The notes under the pieces were generated by a model, which was not told the origin of the DNA, did not search any database, and saw nothing but the letters and a program-made list of their open reading frames with translations. Made by a program: the position numbers and the translations under genes. A DNA stretch of 64,000 nt, taken from contig NC_134541.1 in the NCBI RefSeq assembly GCF_050624435.1, positions 102,110,805 through 102,174,804 of the forward strand. Reading direction: 5' to 3'. Each line of letters begins with the position of its first letter. Position 1 is the first letter of the stretch. Shown piece by piece: positions 23,467-33,699 of the stretch. The stretch comes from Tenrec ecaudatus (lineage: Eukaryota > Chordata > Mammalia > Afrosoricida > Tenrecidae).

Positions 23467-24004
23467 TTTCCAGAGAGAAGTGGTAGGGAGGGAAAGGGAA
23501 GGAAGAAGAGGAGACATCCTCTGTTTTATTTCATTCTGGATTCTTCTGAGACCAGAACTTGAGCAGACCATCCACTCAGTCACACCATCTATCCATTGAT
23601 GGTGTCTTTTGAGGATAATGTCTAGCAGAGTTGGAGCCTGTTTTCCAGAGTAAGGTCCTCCTAAAATAAATGGCTCTCAAGGCTGTAGGGGATTCTGTCA
23701 GAGACAGAGGGCAATCACTGGGCTAAATTTCGAAAGGCAAAAGGCCTAGGAAGCCAGAGGCTTCTACCTAAACTGTCAGATAACTTCTGGGTTTTCTTTT
23801 GTTGGGAGTGGAGGTGGGAGATGGGTAAGGAGTTGGGGGTGGGTGGGGGGAAGGTTAAGGCTACTACAGAATTTAGAGATAGTGGTGGTGTGGACAGCAG
23901 GCAAAAGTAGGAGGGGAAAGAAAAGACATTTTGTGCTTTAATCCTACATAGTTTTATTTTACTTATAGGACTATACTCATGCCTTACTTCTGTAAATATA
24001 TGTA
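23467..24004. other. unassigned sequence
   Basis: No gene recognised. G-rich stretches at 23810-23860. Confidence 0.3.
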
Positions 24005-24140
24005 TAAAAACCACAGTGGTTCAAGGTCACCCAGTGGTTCCATGGGAGAAAAGACTGGTGACCTGCTCCCCAAGCAATGGCAGCCAAGGATACCCTAGGG
24101 AGCAGCTCTACTGGCCGCCACGTACAGTCAGTGGGAGTCT
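24005..24140 (+). mobile_element. AfroSINE fragment (+)
   Basis: 'cccagtggttccatgggaga', 'agactggtgacctgctcc' and 'agctctactggcc' follow the sense AfroSINE body. The tRNA head is weak. Confidence 0.6.
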
Positions 24141-24415
24141 GATACAAGTTGTTGGCAAACAACAACATATTTTTATATTACTGCTTAAATATGAGCACAC
24201 CATTTGTAAAGGTTTTAGATGGCAGTGACAAATCCAGAATCCCCATGTGAATTATGCCTCTATTGAAATCCTTCTGACTATTGACTGGGGACATGAACAA
24301 AGTTGTCTTCAGGCAGAGTCATTGCAAAGTGGAAGACCTTACTGAGGACTGAATAGTCAGTCATGTAGCATGCTCTAACAGTCATACTGACTTCATTGGT
24401 CAGAAGGGTCTAGAC

Positions 24416-24900
24416 CAGTGGTTCTCAACCTGTGGGTCGCGACCCCTTTAAGGGTCGCATGACCCTTTCACAGGGGTCACCCAAGACCATCGGAAAACAC
24501 ATATTTCTGATGGTCTTAGGAACTGAGACACCGCTCCTCTATCCGTCTCCAGGCAGGTCCGCCCACATGCAGATAGGCCCACATGAGTTTGCAGCGTGAA
24601 GACTGTAACCCATGCATGCTACACCATGCTTCAAGACAAAATTTCACTCATTTATAATTAGAAATAAATATTTCACAATGCATAATCACATGGTGTTTTG
24701 TAATTAATCACTATGCTTTAATTATGCTCAATTTGTAACAATGAAAATACATCCTGCATTTCAGATATTTACATGATGATTCATAAATCGTAGGAAGATT
24801 ACAGTTATGAAGTTGCAACAAAAATAATGTTATGGTTGGGGGTCACAACATGAGGAACTGTATTGAAGGGTCGTGGCATGAGGAAGGTTGAGAACCACTG
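24416..24900. mobile_element. SPIN-type hAT non-autonomous transposon, copy 1
   Basis: A 485-bp element with terminal inverted repeats: cagtggttctcaacc at the left and its complement ggttgagaaccactg at the right. It is flanked by an 8-bp duplication, gtctagac (24408-24415) and ctctagac (24901-24908), one mismatch. The subterminal 'gtgggtcgcgacccc' and the internal 'aagaccatcggaaaacaca' match the SPIN/URR1 wording known from murine rodents, bushbaby, bat, opossum and tenrec. No transposase is encoded. Mobilisation would have needed a SPIN transposase in trans. Confidence 0.9.
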
Positions 24901-24919
24901 CTCTAGACCAATCTTGGGC

Positions 24920-25495
24920 GCTCTTCTATCAAGCATAATGCACTTGTCTCAATCATAGTCCCTCTTCCGTAGTCCCACCTGTAACTGTGAGGTATGGATT
25001 TGCCACCAATAATGAATTTGTGATGTAGTAACTCAGCCTAGCATGAGGAACTCCATTTTGTTTTAAACTGCCTCAGCCTCCTGATAGCAGCTAGCCCACC
25101 CTTCCCCCTCCTGCCCCCTCCCCGCTCTCCTGACAGACCTTGACTCCAGCTGTCTCCAGACTCTGCCTGTCCAATTAGCAAGAAACAAACTATCCTATTA
25201 GACCTTGAGTTATTACCTGCAGGCACCACCCACACCCCACACCCCACACCCTTTACCCTGTCAACCTGATAGAATGTGACTGCTGGACGCTCCCTCCCCT
25301 TAAGCCAGCCCACTATTGGAACTATCGAAACCCTGCACTTTCTTTGTCCTGGGTCAAGTTTTCCAGGCTCTGGAACAGCTGTTAACAAAGGCCCTAGTGA
25401 TCACTATGTGGTGCGGTTGATGTCGCCTGGTACAACAGTGATAGTTCCTGTGCTCCGTGCCTGCTTAAACCAGCACCTGGACTAGACCAGTCCTC
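24920..25495. other. unassigned sequence
   Basis: No coding or repeat boundary recognised. A short 'caccccacac' run lies near 25230. Confidence 0.3.
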
Positions 25496-25500
25496 TAACC

Positions 25501-26222
25501 TGTTAGGTTTCTGGGATGCTTTCCCCCCGTTTTGGCTTCTCAACGATGACGGTATTCACGCAGCAGAAGCACTTTCGTAAATCTTAAAGGTAGCTAGATT
25601 TACGGACAAGTGAGGTTGTCTTCCCACAAATGTCTGCGCTAGCAGAAATCACCTGGCAGGGCCCTATACAGCGGGTGGAAAGAGACCAGGTACTAATTGG
25701 ATACCCCTGGGAAGACCCAAACTGAGCATGCACATAAACTTGGCCTCCTTAGGCCCAGGTAAAACCAATACCTTGGGCACACCCACCTTAGGTACATTAC
25801 ACTGGTGGGCCTGAATTCAGCCAATGGGGTCAGCCAATACCTTCAACCACACATCTCCGGCAGAGGTGTTCAATACCCCATTGGCGGGAAGGCTAGGCCT
25901 CTTTAACTCTACCCCCGCTGAAGGGAGGCAGCGCACACGCCCACTCTGGACCCACATGCCCTTGGGCTACTGACCTCCAGAGATTCCCCACTACCGCACA
26001 CACGTGAGTGTTCTTTTCCATTTTTTTGTTTTGTTTTGCCCCATACCCAGTTGTGAACTGCAGCACCTTCTAGAAACAGTATGTACCCTTTTGAGAATGC
26101 AAAACCTGAAACGTATCCCGTCTTTCTTCAAAACTCACTTGGATTGCAAACCTTGCTGCGGCATGAACTCTTTCAGCGTGTGAAGCAAAGAACCAGGTAA
26201 ATCCGACTCCAGAAACCTAACA
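25501..26222 (+). mobile_element. solo LTR (family D, +)
   Basis: A 722-bp element whose ends are perfect 14-bp inverted repeats, tgttaggtttctgg and ccagaaacctaaca. Flanks are aacc (25497-25500) and aatc (26223-26226), a 4-bp duplication with one mismatch, as expected of gammaretrovirus-type integration. Its last 130 bp match the reverse complement of 22718-22860. It is opposite in orientation to that copy, about 2 kb away. Confidence 0.85.
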
Positions 26223-26226
26223 AATC

Positions 26227-26650
26227 AAGGTCCTTTTATGAGGGAAAGGGAATTTGGGGTAATACAGTCTCAGTACACGCCATCTCTGCAAAGCATGCAA
26301 GGTGGGGGCTGGGGGAGGGTTTGAGACTGAAAATGGCCACTTCCAAGGATTTCGAACAACTACGTGGGAAATCGCCGGTAAAGGGGGGGGGGTCCTCAGA
26401 ACCAAAAGAGGAATGCCCAGACTGAGAGCGAGTGCCCTGGGACTGCAAAAGAAAGTAAGCTCAGGGGAGGGAGAGAGAGGTCCCACCTTCTAAACTGAAA
26501 GCCTGAGGCTCTTCATTTTATTCCCGCCTAGCCCCACTTGAGGGGGCGTGGTTGATGGTGTTGGCTGTTCTTAGTGGCTGCGTTCAGGCGCGTTTATGAC
26601 CGACGTGGTGTTGCTGTTTTCTAGTGTTCTCAGGAAAGTGAAACAAAACA
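26227..26650 (-). mobile_element. LTR-like repeat (family C), second copy
   Basis: Aligns with 21165-21640. It directly adjoins the right end of the family D LTR, so that LTR may have landed in it or beside it. It contains 'tttattcccgcctagcccc' and a GGGG-rich run at 26382-26391. Confidence 0.5.
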
Positions 26651-26884
26651 GTTTTTAAGTCGAACAAAGCAAGTTCTACATTTAAGGTCAGTTTGTCCCC
26701 AGTGGTCTGCCAACCGATACTGTAGTTAGGCTAGGCTGCTTCTTGGAGAGGAAACATCCCGGGCTGGGCTACACCTGTCCCAGGCTGCAGTTTAAAATAA
26801 TTTTCCATTTCTGACCAGGGGGTGACCTGCCTGTTACTGTTACAGGGCACAGTGTCACACACAATTCTGAGCATATTAAGATGT
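26651..26884. other. unassigned sequence
   Basis: No feature recognised. Confidence 0.3.
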
Positions 26885-28085
26885 GGCCAACCCCTTGTTG
26901 CTATTGTTATTCGGTGCCATTAAGTCAGTTCTGAACCTCAGTGATCCTGTGCACAACTGAACCAAACACTGCCCCGTCCTAGGCACCCTCACCATTGTTC
27001 CTATGTTTGAGTCCATTGTTCCAGCCACGGTGCCCGTCTGTCCTTGAGGCCCTTCTTTTTTTACTGTCCTTGTACTTTACCAAACATGCTGTCCACCTCC
27101 AGGTACTGGGCTCTCCTCACAACAGGTCCAAAGTATGTAAGGCAAAGCCTCACCATCCTTGCTTCGAGGGCAAACTCTGACGGCACTTTTTCATAGACAG
27201 ATTGATCTGTCAATCCATGATGCTTTTGGCAGTCCACGATGCTTTCAATATTCTTGCTAACACCACAGTTCGAGTGCTTCTATTCTTCTTCAATCTTCTT
27301 AATTCCATGTCCAGTTTTCACATGCTTATGAGGTCAAATACCATGAGAATGCCATGGCTTGGGTCGGGTACACCTTAGTCTTCAAAGTAACAACCAGGCT
27401 TTTCAATCCTCTGTAAAGATCTAGTGTAGCAGATACACCTAATGCAACACATCCTTTTCTCTCTTAACTGCTGCTTCATGAGCATTGATTGTGGATTCAA
27501 GCAAGATGAAATACTGGAAAACTTAAATCTTTTCTCTGTTTATTATGCTGTTACCTTCTAGTTCAGTTTTGAGGATTTTGGTTTTCTTTACAACGAATTG
27601 TCATCCATACAGAAGGCTGCAATCCTTGATCTTCATCCGCAAGTACTTCAAGTCCTCCTCACATTCAGCAAGCAGGGTTGTGTCATCTGCATATCTCGAG
27701 TTGTTAATAAACCTTCCTCCAATCCGGATGCCACATTCTTTTTCATATAAGCCAGCTTCTCTGATTATTTGCTCAGATGCAGATTGAATAAATATGGGGA
27801 GAGGATACAGTACTGACTCAGGTTATTGATAGTTTGTTATGATCCTGACAAATGCCAATGAAACACAAGCAAACATCTTTCTAATATTCTCTGCTTTTGG
27901 TCAAGATCGATCTGACATCAGCATTGATATCCCTTCTTCCACGTCCTCTTCTGAATCCAGACTGAACCTCTGGCAGCTTTCTGTCAATGTTACTGCTTCA
28001 ATTTTTGCTGGATGATGGTCAACAAGATTTTACTTGCATGTGATATATTAAAATTCTGGACGGTATGCTGTTGGCTATCATCCCA
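26885..28085 (-). mobile_element. RTE LINE (BovB/AfroRTE-like) 3' half with RT remains
   Basis: The minus strand encodes the reverse transcriptase of an RTE-clade LINE with frameshifts. The catalytic box ADDTTL is at about 27673-27690, followed by LAECEEDLKYL and MKIKDC, the usual RTE continuation. Upstream of it the sense strand carries RRGRR-like and 'SNKLWI'-like block remains (opposite 27830-27960). The 3'UTR (26885-27130) has the same wording as at 31455-31830, 47665-47815 and 54015-54358. RTE elements supply the enzymes that copy AfroSINEs, so the two families belong together. This copy is 5'-truncated and dead. Confidence 0.85.
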
Positions 28086-28112
28086 TTTTAGGGGGTGTTA
28101 TCTGCTCTACTA

Positions 28113-28255
28113 GGTCCCCTGGTGGTGTAGTGTTGGGCTCTGATCTGCATGGTTGGAGAAAGTCTGGGCTTTCTACTCCCATACACAGTTACAGTCTCAG
28201 AAACCCACAGAGGTTGATATGAGTCAGAATTGACTCGATGATATGAGGGTTTTTT
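28113..28255 (+). mobile_element. AfroSINE (+)
   Basis: Reads 'cccctggtggtgtagtgttg' (tRNA-like A box region), 'gctttctactcccatac', 'cagtctcagaaacccaca' and 'gagtcagaattgactcgatg', then a T-run. A nearly complete copy with a shortened middle. Confidence 0.9.
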
Positions 28256-28574
28256 ATTTGTCTGTTTGGTGTCTGCGATACTAACTGATAGGATTAAGTT
28301 CTAACTTTAGTAGAGGGTATGAATCAAGTCAAACTCTTTGCTTCCTTGAGGGTATATTCTGCTAAAAGATAAAAATCACACCTCCATCAAAGCCATTACT
28401 CTGTGTGTAAGAAGTCAGAGGAGGTTGAACATGGGCCCCCATTTCATTTATTGAAATGTCTAAGGGATCATAGAAATACAGGGACTTTTATCTGCAAATG
28501 TATTATGACAGTTTCTAATGGGCATTTCAGAGAGTAGTTTCACAGCTGATTTTGTTGGGAAGAAAGAGCTCAGT

Positions 28575-28785
28575 TAAAATGAATGTACAGATGTGCTTTA
28601 AACAATTGATGTATGTATGGATTGTGATAAGAGTTGTATGAGCCCCCAATAAAATGACTTAAAAAATGAGAAAGTAAATGTCTAGAAAAGAATGAAGGCA
28701 ATATCTATACAAACATTCCTGATTCAATTGATGTATGGGTTGTGGTAACAATTGTATGAGCCGCCAATAAAATGATTTTTTAAAG
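28575..28785 (+). mobile_element. tandemly duplicated L1 3' terminus
   Basis: Two copies of the last ~80 bp of the L1 family, each ending 'ttgtatgagc...caataaaatga' plus A-tract. Each is followed by a related flank ('aatgtctagaaaagaatgaa' and 'aatgtttttagaacaataag', then 'ggcaa'). The unit of about 125 bp looks duplicated after insertion. Confidence 0.75.
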
Positions 28786-29334
28786 TAAAAAAATTAATGT
28801 TTTTAGAACAATAAGAAGGCAAAAAGATTCAAAGGATTGGCATCTGACCGTGGAACACTGGGAACAAAGCTTGGAGGGGCAGACCCAGCACCTGATGTTT
28901 CATTTCCATTTCTTTTTTTTTTTTAGTTGATTTAGAAACAGTATTTTGCACAGAAGCCATTGTTTTCATATAAAAAAAAGTGTCCCATAGTGGTTGCTTT
29001 ATGTGGGATGTTTTTCCTTTTAATTTTCTATGTAAGGAGATCAAAATTTCAAAATCAAAGGTGCTTTTAATTAGCCATTGGTTTTCTAAACTGTCTATAG
29101 TATAGTCATGCCCAGGTTCTTAAATCAAAGAAATCAGAAAGCCAAAGTATTTATCAATAAAAGACATTGGAGTGCCTGAATACAGTGCAGCCAGGGACTT
29201 ACAGTGGGCATTCCAAATGTTTCTACAGCAGAAAACTTCAAATGCTAGCAAAAATCTAAATGTGCATTAAATTTGAATGCACATCAAAATCTTAATGTAT
29301 GATGAAACATGAATGTGCACTCAAGCGGAAAAAG
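28786..29334. other. unassigned AT-rich sequence
   Basis: A run of T and the word 'tcttttttttttttagttg' near 28912-28926; nothing else identified. Confidence 0.3.
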
Positions 29335-29811
29335 TATGTTTGAACTTACTGGGATTGTAGGAGGCCATAGGCTGGTCCAGGTGTTTCTTGGTGGGTGAGT
29401 AATTAGTTCCCTGTGCCTCTGTTTACCTTGCAGCTAAAAGCATTGTAAGATGACTCAGTTCTTTATGACCTTGCAGCTGAAAGCAGTGTGAGATAACTCA
29501 GTTCCTTAAGACCTCTTTAAGATTCCTTTAAACCGTGCATGTCCTTGTGCTTATCTTAGAATATAGTGCTGTTATTATTCAAGTGTTTAGAAAGTGTGCT
29601 TAGTTAAGTAACACCTGCAAAGATAAGAGTTCAGAATGTTTTTGAAAGCAAATTCTTTGATGTTTACTTTGTAATCATTCCCTTGTAAGAAAGTATAAAA
29701 ACCAAGCTTTGAATATACTCGATACTTCAGTCCATCAGACTGTTGTCCTCCCAAATCCCATGCTTTGAATGTGTCTCTTTCTTTTGCTCTCATCCGCACA
29801 CCTCATTTCAG
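29335..29811 (+). mobile_element. solo LTR (+) with duplicated U3 block
   Basis: A TATA box 'tataaaa' at 29694-29700 is followed by 'actcgatacttcagtccatc' and 'gactgttgtcctccc', matching 16487-16530 of the LTR inside ERV-A. A 43-bp U3 block is repeated in tandem at 29425-29467 and 29468-29510. The 3' end is placed at 'cacctcatttca'. The 5' limit is approximate. Confidence 0.6.
29425..29510 (+). repeat. 43-bp tandem duplication in LTR U3
   Basis: Both units begin 'accttgcagct' and contain 'actcagtt'. They differ at about seven positions. Direct repeats upstream of a TATA box are the usual place of retroviral enhancers, which is inference here. Confidence 0.85.
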
Positions 29812-30174
29812 ATACAGCTTGATGCGTGATAGCTGGTCTAATCGCCCACATGGGATGAGCCTTGGTTCTCCCCAAACTTCTTATTAGATCTGTGAGAACT
29901 GATGTGAAAGGGTCATCAAGCCTACATACGACCACAGACTCCTCAAGACATTCAGAGAGCTAACCAAAAATGAAAGGAGAGAATGGGAGCCAATAATAAG
30001 AGGCCATGTAAGAAGGTGGAGCTACGTAAGAATGCAGGAGTCCTTTTACTTACTATACATAACTATTGGGACCCCATGGAATGGGAAGGAATTTAACCCC
30101 CCATGCTAGTACCACAGCTTCTAGGTGCTTCCTGCCCTGGTGGCCTGCGAAGGTAATGTGCCTTTGAAGCTCAT

Positions 30175-30350
30175 GTATCTGACACTAGTAAATGTTATGC
30201 CAACTCATGGTGACCTTATATGACAGGGTAGAATTGGCCCTGTGGGTTTCCGATATGGTAACTGTTTATGGGAATAGATACCCCTGTTTTTCTCCAGGGA
30301 AGTGGCTGGTGATTTCCAACTGCCAACCTTGTGGATTATAGCCCAATGTG
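30175..30350 (-). mobile_element. AfroSINE (-)
   Basis: 'atgccaactcatggtgacct', 'gacagggtagaattggccct', 'gtgggtttccgatatggtaa' and 'ccaactgccaaccttgtgg' follow the reversed SINE in order. Confidence 0.85.
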
Positions 30351-30570
30351 TAGAAACAGAGATTTATGGAAGATTCAAAATAATTTTGAACTGGGGAGAC
30401 ATTAAGTCTCAGGAAATGAAATACCCTGAGTAAGTGGAGGCAAACAGCCATATCTACATGATAAAATCAGGAATTAACAATGTAAAATTTATGTTTAGTG
30501 TTCAGTTTTATGATTTCAAGAAACAGGAGGCTGGTGGGGTATCTGGAAGTGGGGGATGAGAAAGTGACTG

Positions 30571-30574
<4 letters not shown>

Positions 30575-30645
<71 letters not shown>
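30575..30645. repeat. (AT)n microsatellite
   Basis: About 70 bp of uninterrupted TA repeats, followed by 'gtatataatatacatatg'. Confidence 0.98.
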
Positions 30646-30647
<2 letters not shown>

Positions 30648-30944
30648 TATATAATATACATATGTGAAATCTGGGGATTGGATATAAGTTTAAAGTGTAG
30701 AGGTAACAGGACTACAGGAGAAGTTGTAAAAGGTAGTCAGAAGATGATTGCAAAGCCTCCTTTTAAAAGAACGGATTGCTAAAGTAGCTATGGAAACAAT
30801 ACATTTCCAAAGTGGTTGCAGCTGGAGCTGTCTGACACGTCAGTAGTGTCAGGACCCTCCCAGGGATGGTCTTACCATATCCTTGGCTTAAATGCAAAGG
30901 AAAACACCTCCTTAGCTACAAGCTTTAGAGTACGTACAAAGGTC

Positions 30945-31025
30945 ATGGATTGTCATTGTTAGATGCTATGGAGAGGGAATTGGTTCTAACTCATAGCAAC
31001 TCGAGGTACTGTAAGACAGGAAAGA
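30945..31025 (-). mobile_element. AfroSINE fragment (-)
   Basis: 'ggttctaactcatagcaact' and 'gtaagacagga' match the tail part of a reversed AfroSINE. Confidence 0.6.
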
Positions 31026-31454
31026 AAAGTGAATTACTTTAAGGTAGGCTACAACTCATAAGGCAGACCTAAGTTTCAATACTCTAACAAAGTCACCCTC
31101 TTCCCTGAAATGATGCTGACCACACCTGGAGAGTTCTAAGTCCCAAGAATGGAGCCAGTCAACCTAAGACCTACACGACCGATTGTCTCCAGAAGAAGTC
31201 ATTGAACAAAGGGAGGGTGAGGGGGATGGTTTTTCCCAGCTTATGTAACCTGTAAAGAGTATAAAAGCTTGGCTTGTGCCCCAGGCCGGGGTCCTTGTCT
31301 TTGGTGGCTACTGTGTTGGTGCCTTAGGACTTGGGCCCTAGCTCGAGCTAGTCGGTAACTCTGCCTCTCTGTTCCTGGGGCCAAGGGACAGCCAGCAGTA
31401 ACATTGCACCTGGTGGAAATACTGCTTGGGTTTTCACTATTTTTAGCATTGTCA

Positions 31455-31830
31455 TTTGTTTTTTTTAGCCCCTTGTTGCAGTCACTGTGTAACTGTAGCT
31501 TGTGGAGTTTCTTCCTCTTTTTTTTGCACACCCTTTACCAAGCATGATGCCCCTTTCTAGAATCTGATCTCACCACCATCGATTCGAAGGAACATTTGGT
31601 TGTACTTCCTCCAAGACAGAGTTGTTTGTTCTTCCAAGTTACTTTCAATATTCTTTGTCAACACTGTAGCGCAAATGCATTCACTCTTGTTTGGTGTTCC
31701 TTAGTCATTTTCCAGTTTCCACAGTCATAGCCGTGATTTGGGCCAGGTACAACTTTGTCCTCAAAGCGACATCCCTGCTCTTCAGCACTTCAAAGAAGTC
31801 TTGTGCAGCAGCCCTGCCCAGTGGATACAG
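31455..31830 (-). mobile_element. RTE LINE 3'UTR fragment (-)
   Basis: 'ccttgttgcagtcactgtgt', 'accaagcatgatgcccct', 'ccaagacagagttgtttgtt', 'caatattctttgtcaacact' and 'gtcctcaaagcgacatccct' appear in the same order as in the RTE 3' region at 26990-27420. Confidence 0.8.
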
Positions 31831-32028
31831 AGAGAACATGAATGGTTAGCAAGCAGTCAGGTGGAGTCTGGACTCAAACCAAGGCCACCGTTTTCTTATA
31901 ATCAAGTGCCTTGCCTCTGAAGTTCCTACAAAAGCCTTGCAGACCAGTATGATGCTAGGCCCTAAGTTGCTAACTGATATCCGATCTTCTATCTTGTTAA
32001 GTTTTGCCACCAGCAGGCATATTTTAAG

Positions 32029-32283
32029 TCAATATTTTAAAATCTGATGGTTATGCAAGAAAATCTGGTCTCCACGATTATAAAATTCAAATCGTGTGTC
32101 ATCTTTAGGCCTACCTCCTTTCGTTGCTGCATTGCTTGCATCAAGGAGTGACATACCTCTCAAGTGAAAGACATCAATTCCTCCACCACGTATGTCCTTT
32201 ACCTCTCTGGCCACATTGTGGATGCAATCAACCCCATACCACCTGATACCATTTTCAGCTAACCAACAGATGTGAGTGAAGTC
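32029..32283 (-). CDS. candidate terminal coding exon of an unidentified host gene
   Basis: The minus strand is open for 84 codons from 32283 to a TGA at 32029-32031. It starts immediately after a good acceptor (pyrimidine-rich 'tactttatttctag' then GAC). A TAG formed by the acceptor itself precedes the frame, so the open stretch cannot extend upstream without splicing. The peptide is compositionally ordinary for a soluble protein: it begins DFTHICWLAENGIRWYG, has REVKDIRGGGIDVFHLRG in the middle and ends FEFYNRGDQIFLHNHQILKY. It matches none of the transposon proteins that I know, and I do not recognise the gene. It would be a last exon, with upstream exons to the right, beyond the ERV-rich intron. 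A decayed exon of a pseudogene is possible. Confidence 0.5.
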   Translation of the reverse strand, partial: DFTHICWLAENGIRWYGVDCIHNVAREVKDIRGGGIDVFHLRGMSLLDASNAATKGGRPKDDTRFEFYNRGDQIFLHNHQILKY

Positions 32284-32329
32284 CTAGAAATAAAGTAGAA
32301 TGCTTTTAAGTTAATCTTACCTTTTCCAC

Positions 32330-32900
32330 ATCACATTCCCCTCCCAGGGCTATGGGGGAAACCAGCCCCTCACACCATCATGAGTCCAAAAAGCACAATT
32401 GTATGGTTAAAATATATATAAAGATTATAGTAAAGTCATAAAAAATAATAGATAGAAGAGAAGGTAAAATAAAGGAGTCAGACACATTTATTTCATGGTA
32501 GCATGCTCACCTCCTGGATAGCCATGATCTCACCAGCCATGATCTCACTCAGCACAGGCAGGGAGGGCAGGAGGTCAGGGGAGAGGGGGCCAGGGACCAG
32601 AGGTGAGAGGAGTGGGCCAGAGGAGAGAGAGCACCTTTATTGTTTGGGGGCTACTTGTAGGTAGCTATAAGACATGAATATTCAGTAGTTACATACGTCA
32701 GAAAGTGGGTGGTAATCACAGTAAAGTCTCTGAGCTCAGGTGAGGAAAATAAATACCTGCATTGGAGGGACAATGGGGGGGGGGGAGGGAATGGGTGCCT
32801 TGGTGGCAGGAGATAATCAAAGAATGTCTGCTTCCAAAGGGATACAATCAACCATGTGCTCACATTAAGACAACATAGCTGCTGGGGGAGAATCTGTGGG
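32330..32900 (-). mobile_element. solo LTR (family E, -), diverged
   Basis: Shares with 34195-34370 the words 'agcacaattgta', 'aaagattatagtaaagtcat' and 'ggagtcaga.acattt'. A sense-strand 'aacaataaagg' opposite 32636-32646 stands where the other copy has its TATA box. The outer limits are approximate. A G-run lies at 32776-32786. Confidence 0.55.
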
Positions 32901-33469
32901 AATGACATTTATTGGTTTCCCACTCAGGGCAAAGCATGGAGAACTCTGTCTTCCTTTGTAGAAAGGGAAATTGCTAAATAAAAGTACCTCTTGCTGAGGA
33001 TGGATTGCTAAATCCAAAATCGACCACCTCTTCCCAAAAATAGAGGAGAAAGAAAAGTTTGATTTGGGGATAAGCAGTAAACCAGAATGTGATGCCTCAT
33101 AGGCAATCTGTTGGAGAGATTACAGAAACAGAAGAAAAAAAGTTATTTTTTATGTAGTTGAGTGGGTACATTCACATTAAAATGAAATTGTTAATTTTCT
33201 AGCATCTTTAGGGCAAGATATGTATAGTTATGTTGATTTCCTTCTGGGGAAAACAGGAGTCCCAGTGTAATCATTTTTGGTTTTTTTTTTTACCATTATT
33301 TTTCAAAAGAGATGGTTCCCAGATCCTTGAGGAAATGGCTGTGATTTGCATACTTTTCAGAAAGACAAGGAAAGATTTTAGTAAATTGTGAAAGAACAGG
33401 AGAGGAGGCAAGTTTCTTCCCTTCTTTTCAGCAGGTCGATTTAAAACCTCTGAGTCCTGCTTGACACAA
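32901..33469. other. unassigned sequence
   Basis: No repeat end or exon was recognised in this possible intron. Confidence 0.3.
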
Positions 33470-33605
33470 TGGCTAAACACTCAGCTGCTTACCGTAGGCT
33501 GGTGGCACTGGAGAGTGGCCATCTACTCCACTAAAGGTGACAGCCATGAAGACCAGATCGGGCAAGTCTACTCTGTCTTATGAGTTGGAAGCAATTCAAG
33601 GACCG
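33470..33605 (+). mobile_element. AfroSINE fragment (+)
   Basis: 'gctaaacactcagctgctta' (tRNA-like head), 'tgacagccatgaagaccaga' and 'ctactctgtcttatgagttg' run in sense order of a diverged AfroSINE variant. Confidence 0.6.
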
Positions 33606-33699
33606 CCCCAACAAGAATACTGGATTAGGCTAGGTCCTAATTCAATCGCGGTGGTGTCTTTATTCAGAATAGAGAATACACAGAGACAGACAAAGGGAA

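Noticed and set aside
30467..30782. Open frames of IYIYIY on both strands
   Set aside because: Direct product of the (AT)n microsatellite at 30575-30645.
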